Source of the DNA: Actinophytocola sp963825445
Lineage (GTDB): Bacteria; Actinomycetota; Actinomycetes; Mycobacteriales; Pseudonocardiaceae
Direction: 5' to 3'
NCBI GenBank assembly: GCA_963825445.1
Contig: CAWGTM010000024.1
Coordinates: forward strand, 124,001 to 188,000
Length of the DNA: 64,000 nucleotides
Shown here in pieces: positions 61,393-64,000 of the stretch (position 1 is its first letter; each line of letters begins with the position of its first letter). A program made the position numbers and the translations under genes. The notes under the pieces were generated by a model. The model was not told where the DNA came from, made no database searches, and saw only the letters and a list, made by a program, of their open reading frames with translations.

Positions 61393-62763
61393 GTGAGCCT
61401 GGAAACAACTGCCCCGCAGCGCGTCTCGGTCTGGGTGACGCCCTACCGCGCCACCACCATCGGCATGCTGATGCTGGTCACCATCGCGGCGTTCGAACAC
61501 CTCGGCGTCTCCACGGCCATGCCGAGCATGGTCCACGACCTGAACGGCGAGAGCCTCTACGCCTGGCCGTTCACCGCGTTCCTCGCGGCGAGTGTGATGG
61601 CCACGGTGCTCAGTGGGCGGCTGTGCGACCGGCTGGGCCCGGCTCCCGCGCTGCTCGGCGGCCCCGTGCTGTTCTTCGCGGGTCTGGTGACGTCCGGCGT
61701 GGCCACGGCCATGCCGGTGCTGCTGGCCGGACGGGTGCTGCAGGGTCTCGGCCTCGGCACGCAGGTGGTCGCCATCTACGTGCTCGTGGCGCTGGTCTAC
61801 CCGAACCGGGCCCGCCCGGCCGTGTTCGGCCTGCTGGCGGCCGCGTGGGTGGTGCCGTCGCTCATCGGGCCGACTGCCGCCGGCCTGATCACCGAACACA
61901 TCGGCTGGCGCTGGGTTTTCCTGGGTATCGCCCCGTTCGCCGTGCTCGGCCTGCTCCTGTTGGTGCCGGTCATCCGCAAACTGCCCGAAATGGACGCTGA
62001 CGCGCCCGAGTCGACCGCGCGACGCGGGGTGGCGCTCGCAGCCGTGGCCACGGCGTTCGGCATCGCGGCGCTCAGTTGGGCGGCACAGCATCCGTCGGTC
62101 GGCATGCTGTTCCTCGGTCTCGCGGGGCTGGCCGCGCTGGTGCCGGCGCTGCGCACGTTGCTGCCGCGCGGCACGTTCCGCGCCAAGCCCGGGTTGCCGG
62201 TGACCATCCTGGTCCGGGGCGTGTTCGCGGGCGCGTTCTTCGGGGTGGAGGCGTACGTCCCGCTCACGTTGTCGTCCGTGCACGGCTTTTCGCCCGCACT
62301 GTCCGGTTTGCCCCTCACAGTCGGGGCATGTGGGTGGGCGGCCGCGTCGCACTGGCAGGGCCGGCGTCCCGACGTGTCTCGTGCGCTGCTCATCCGGACG
62401 GGTCTCACCACGCTCGGGTTCGCGCTCGCCGGGGTGGCGCTGATCGGCCCCGACTGGGGACTCGCGTGGCTGGTGCTGCCGTTCTGGCTGGTGGCGGGCG
62501 CGTCCATGGGGCTGGCGTACCCGTCGATCAGCGTGTTGAGCCTCGACTACGCCGCACCACGCGACCGCGGGTTCGTGTCGTCGGCGCTGCAGGTCAACGA
62601 CATGACCTTCGCGGCCATCACCGTCGGTCTCGGGGGAGTGATGCTCACCACGTTCGCGTCCACAGCGGACCCGACGGCCGCGATTGTGCCCCTGAACCTG
62701 CTGATGGCGGGCCTGGCGTTCTTCGGCGCGGTGGTGTTCCGGCCGCAGCGGACAGCCTCGTGA
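61393..62763 (+). CDS. MFS transporter (drug-efflux type)
   Basis: 456 residues with about 14 predicted helices, MFS motif A as SGRLCDRLGPAPAL and a DHA-like motif C region (GLLAAAWVVPSLIGPTAAGLITEHIGWRW), the EmrB/QacA branch. GTG 61393, 4 bp after the acyltransferase stop, so in the same transcription unit. It is absent from the mycobacterial gene order, hence an insertion. Cargo unknown; lipid or drug export possible. Confidence 0.88.
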   Translation: MSLETTAPQRVSVWVTPYRATTIGMLMLVTIAAFEHLGVSTAMPSMVHDLNGESLYAWPFTAFLAASVMATVLSGRLCDRLGPAPALLGGPVLFFAGLVTSGVATAMPVLLAGRVLQGLGLGTQVVAIYVLVALVYPNRARPAVFGLLAAAWVVPSLIGPTAAGLITEHIGWRWVFLGIAPFAVLGLLLLVPVIRKLPEMDADAPESTARRGVALAAVATAFGIAALSWAAQHPSVGMLFLGLAGLAALVPALRTLLPRGTFRAKPGLPVTILVRGVFAGAFFGVEAYVPLTLSSVHGFSPALSGLPLTVGACGWAAASHWQGRRPDVSRALLIRTGLTTLGFALAGVALIGPDWGLAWLVLPFWLVAGASMGLAYPSISVLSLDYAAPRDRGFVSSALQVNDMTFAAITVGLGGVMLTTFASTADPTAAIVPLNLLMAGLAFFGAVVFRPQRTAS

Positions 62764-62800
62764 CCGATTTTCACCGAACCGGGACTACTCTGGTTGAGCG

Positions 62801-64000
62801 ATGACCTATCTCGACCACGCGGCCACCACGCCGATGCTGCCGGAGGCGGTAGCGGCGATGACCGCGCTACTCAACGAAGCGCGGCCCGCTCGGGGTAACG
62901 CGTCCTCCTTGCATACCTCGGGACGCCGGGCCAGACGGATGGTCGAGGAGGCCCGCGAGGACATCGCCGACGCGCTGGGCGCCCGGCCCTCCGAGGTGAT
63001 CTTCACGGCGGGCGGCACGGAGAGCGACAACCTCGCGGTCAAGGGCATCTTCTGGGCCCGTCGCTCGGCCGATCCGGCTCGCCGTCGCATCCTCGCCTCG
63101 GCCGTGGAGCACCACGCGGTGCTGGACGCCGCGCAGTGGCTGGTCGATCACGAGGACGCCGAGCTGACGCTGCTGGAGGTCGACGGCTTCGGCCGCGTGC
63201 ACGACGACACGCTGCGCGCCGCGATCGCCGAGGATCCCGCGAGCGTCGCCCTGGTCACGGTCATGTGGGCGAACAACGAGGTCGGCACCGTCAATCCGGT
63301 GCGTGAGCTGGCTCGCACGTGCGCCGAGCAGGGCATTCCGTTCCACACGGACGCCGTGCAGGCGGTGGGTGCGTTGCCCGTCGACTTCGCCGCGTCCGGT
63401 GCGAGCGCGTTGACCATGACCGGGCACAAGATCGGCGGTCCGTTCGGCGTCGGGGTGCTGCTGCTGGGCCGGGACGTGCCGTGCACGCCCGTGCTGCACG
63501 GCGGGGGACAGGAGCGCGAGGTTCGCTCGGGCACTTTGGATGTGCCGGGGATCGTGGCTTTGGCGGCCGCGGTCCGGGTGGAGGTCGACGGCCGAGCCGA
63601 GCGCGCGGCGCACCTGACCGTGCTGCGTGACGAGCTGGTGGAAGCCGTGCGTGCCGCGGTACCCAACGTGGTGTTGAACGGCGACCCGGGTCAGACGGAG
63701 ATGGACGGCGGCCCGTCGCGACTGCCCGGCAACGCCCACTTCACGTTCCCCGGCTGCGCGGGCGACAGCCTGCTGATGCTGCTCGACGCCCGCGGTATCG
63801 AGTGCTCGACCGGGTCGGCCTGCACGGCCGGTGTCGCGCAGCCGAGCCACGTGCTGCTGGCCATGGACATCGAGCCCGCCCCGGCGCGCGGCTCGCTACG
63901 ATTTTCGCTCGGCCACACCTCGACCCGCGCCGACGTGCGTACGGTCGCCGCCGCCATCGGCCCGGTGGTGGACCGGGCTCGCAACGCCGGCATGGTGGGT
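62801..64000 (+). CDS. Cysteine desulfurase, IscS/NifS type (3' end outside window)
   Basis: 400 residues visible from ATG 62801 and cut by the window end. YLDHAATTPM starts the fold, His104 lies in VEHHAVLDA, PLP Lys210 in TGHKIGGPFGVG, and the catalytic Cys is in CSTGSACTAG (Cys341, in the mobile loop). It removes sulfur from cysteine for Fe-S cluster or tRNA thiolation. Matches mycobacterial Rv3025c in position next to the PlsC-like gene, after which trmU is expected beyond the window. Confidence 0.94.
   Translation, partial: MTYLDHAATTPMLPEAVAAMTALLNEARPARGNASSLHTSGRRARRMVEEAREDIADALGARPSEVIFTAGGTESDNLAVKGIFWARRSADPARRRILASAVEHHAVLDAAQWLVDHEDAELTLLEVDGFGRVHDDTLRAAIAEDPASVALVTVMWANNEVGTVNPVRELARTCAEQGIPFHTDAVQAVGALPVDFAASGASALTMTGHKIGGPFGVGVLLLGRDVPCTPVLHGGGQEREVRSGTLDVPGIVALAAAVRVEVDGRAERAAHLTVLRDELVEAVRAAVPNVVLNGDPGQTEMDGGPSRLPGNAHFTFPGCAGDSLLMLLDARGIECSTGSACTAGVAQPSHVLLAMDIEPAPARGSLRFSLGHTSTRADVRTVAAAIGPVVDRARNAGMVG

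Overview
The window is high-GC DNA (GC-rich third codon positions, many GTG starts) from an actinomycete. Several features suggest the order Pseudonocardiales (Lentzea/Saccharothrix/Actinosynnema-like) without proving it: a complete GlgE alpha-glucan pathway, a mycobacterial-type fixAB / Rv3025c-Rv3032-like gene order, WXG100-like proteins, and an actinobacterial binuclear-iron (propane/acetone type) monooxygenase operon. No rRNA, tRNA, transposase, integrase, phage gene or CRISPR array was seen. Layout: 1-5.4 kb holds the end of a membrane protein, a Tat-exported multicopper oxidase, a SAM methyltransferase, a DrrAB-like ABC exporter and a convergent MarR regulator, possibly the edge of a specialised-metabolite or resistance locus. 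5.4-11.6 kb carries a thiamine-binding protein, a thioredoxin-TPR protein, an MFS permease, two paralogous HEMGH metallopeptidase lipoproteins and a small alpha/beta hydrolase. 12.4-24.9 kb is the alpha-glucan block: glgB, a CBS protein, maltokinase and treS (one minus-strand run), then glgE and divergent glgP, interrupted by an M43 protease and a GDAFRHAYW-motif protein; glgX lies at 40.5-42.7 kb. 24.9-27.2 kb has a TPR membrane protein and a cysteine dioxygenase-rhodanese operon preceded by a short ORF ending in a Cys-rich peptide typical of actinobacterial cysteine attenuators. 27.3-29.6 kb is a translationally coupled trio: a 65-aa membrane protein, a two-domain multicopper oxidase and a ZIP permease with an N-terminal ectodomain. 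29.7-40.3 kb is a binuclear-iron monooxygenase operon (mimABCD type) with amidohydrolase, MIP18-like protein, alcohol dehydrogenase and dedicated GroEL, plus a divergent GAF/AAA/Fis activator. 42.7-53.1 kb is mixed: GNAT, a WXG100-like three-gene cassette, an ABC ATPase, enoyl-CoA hydratase, methyltransferases, nucleoside hydrolase, LtrA and a hexapeptide acyltransferase. 53.4-64 kb resembles M. tuberculosis Rv3025c-Rv3032: GT4, GH57 and methyltransferase of the methylglucose-polysaccharide type, DegV, fixAB, an OlsB-like/PlsC-like pair, an MFS exporter and a cysteine desulfurase cut by the window end. How the genes work together: TreS makes maltose from trehalose, maltokinase phosphorylates it, GlgE polymerises it, GlgB branches the product, and GlgP and GlgX degrade it. 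The monooxygenase oxidises its substrate with NADH through MimB; the GroEL is probably needed to fold MimA, and the dehydrogenase handles the alcohol. The most unusual structural signal is non-coding. Every convergent gene pair separated by more than about 100 bp (11.6-12.4, 40.3-40.5 and 53.1-53.4 kb) is filled with degenerate repeats, mainly arrays with exact 21- or 22-bp period. A separate 97-bp palindromic element with a 75-bp identical core occurs twice (3745-3841 and 46400-46496). Many neighbouring cistrons overlap by 4 bp (ATGA/GTGA), indicating translational coupling.
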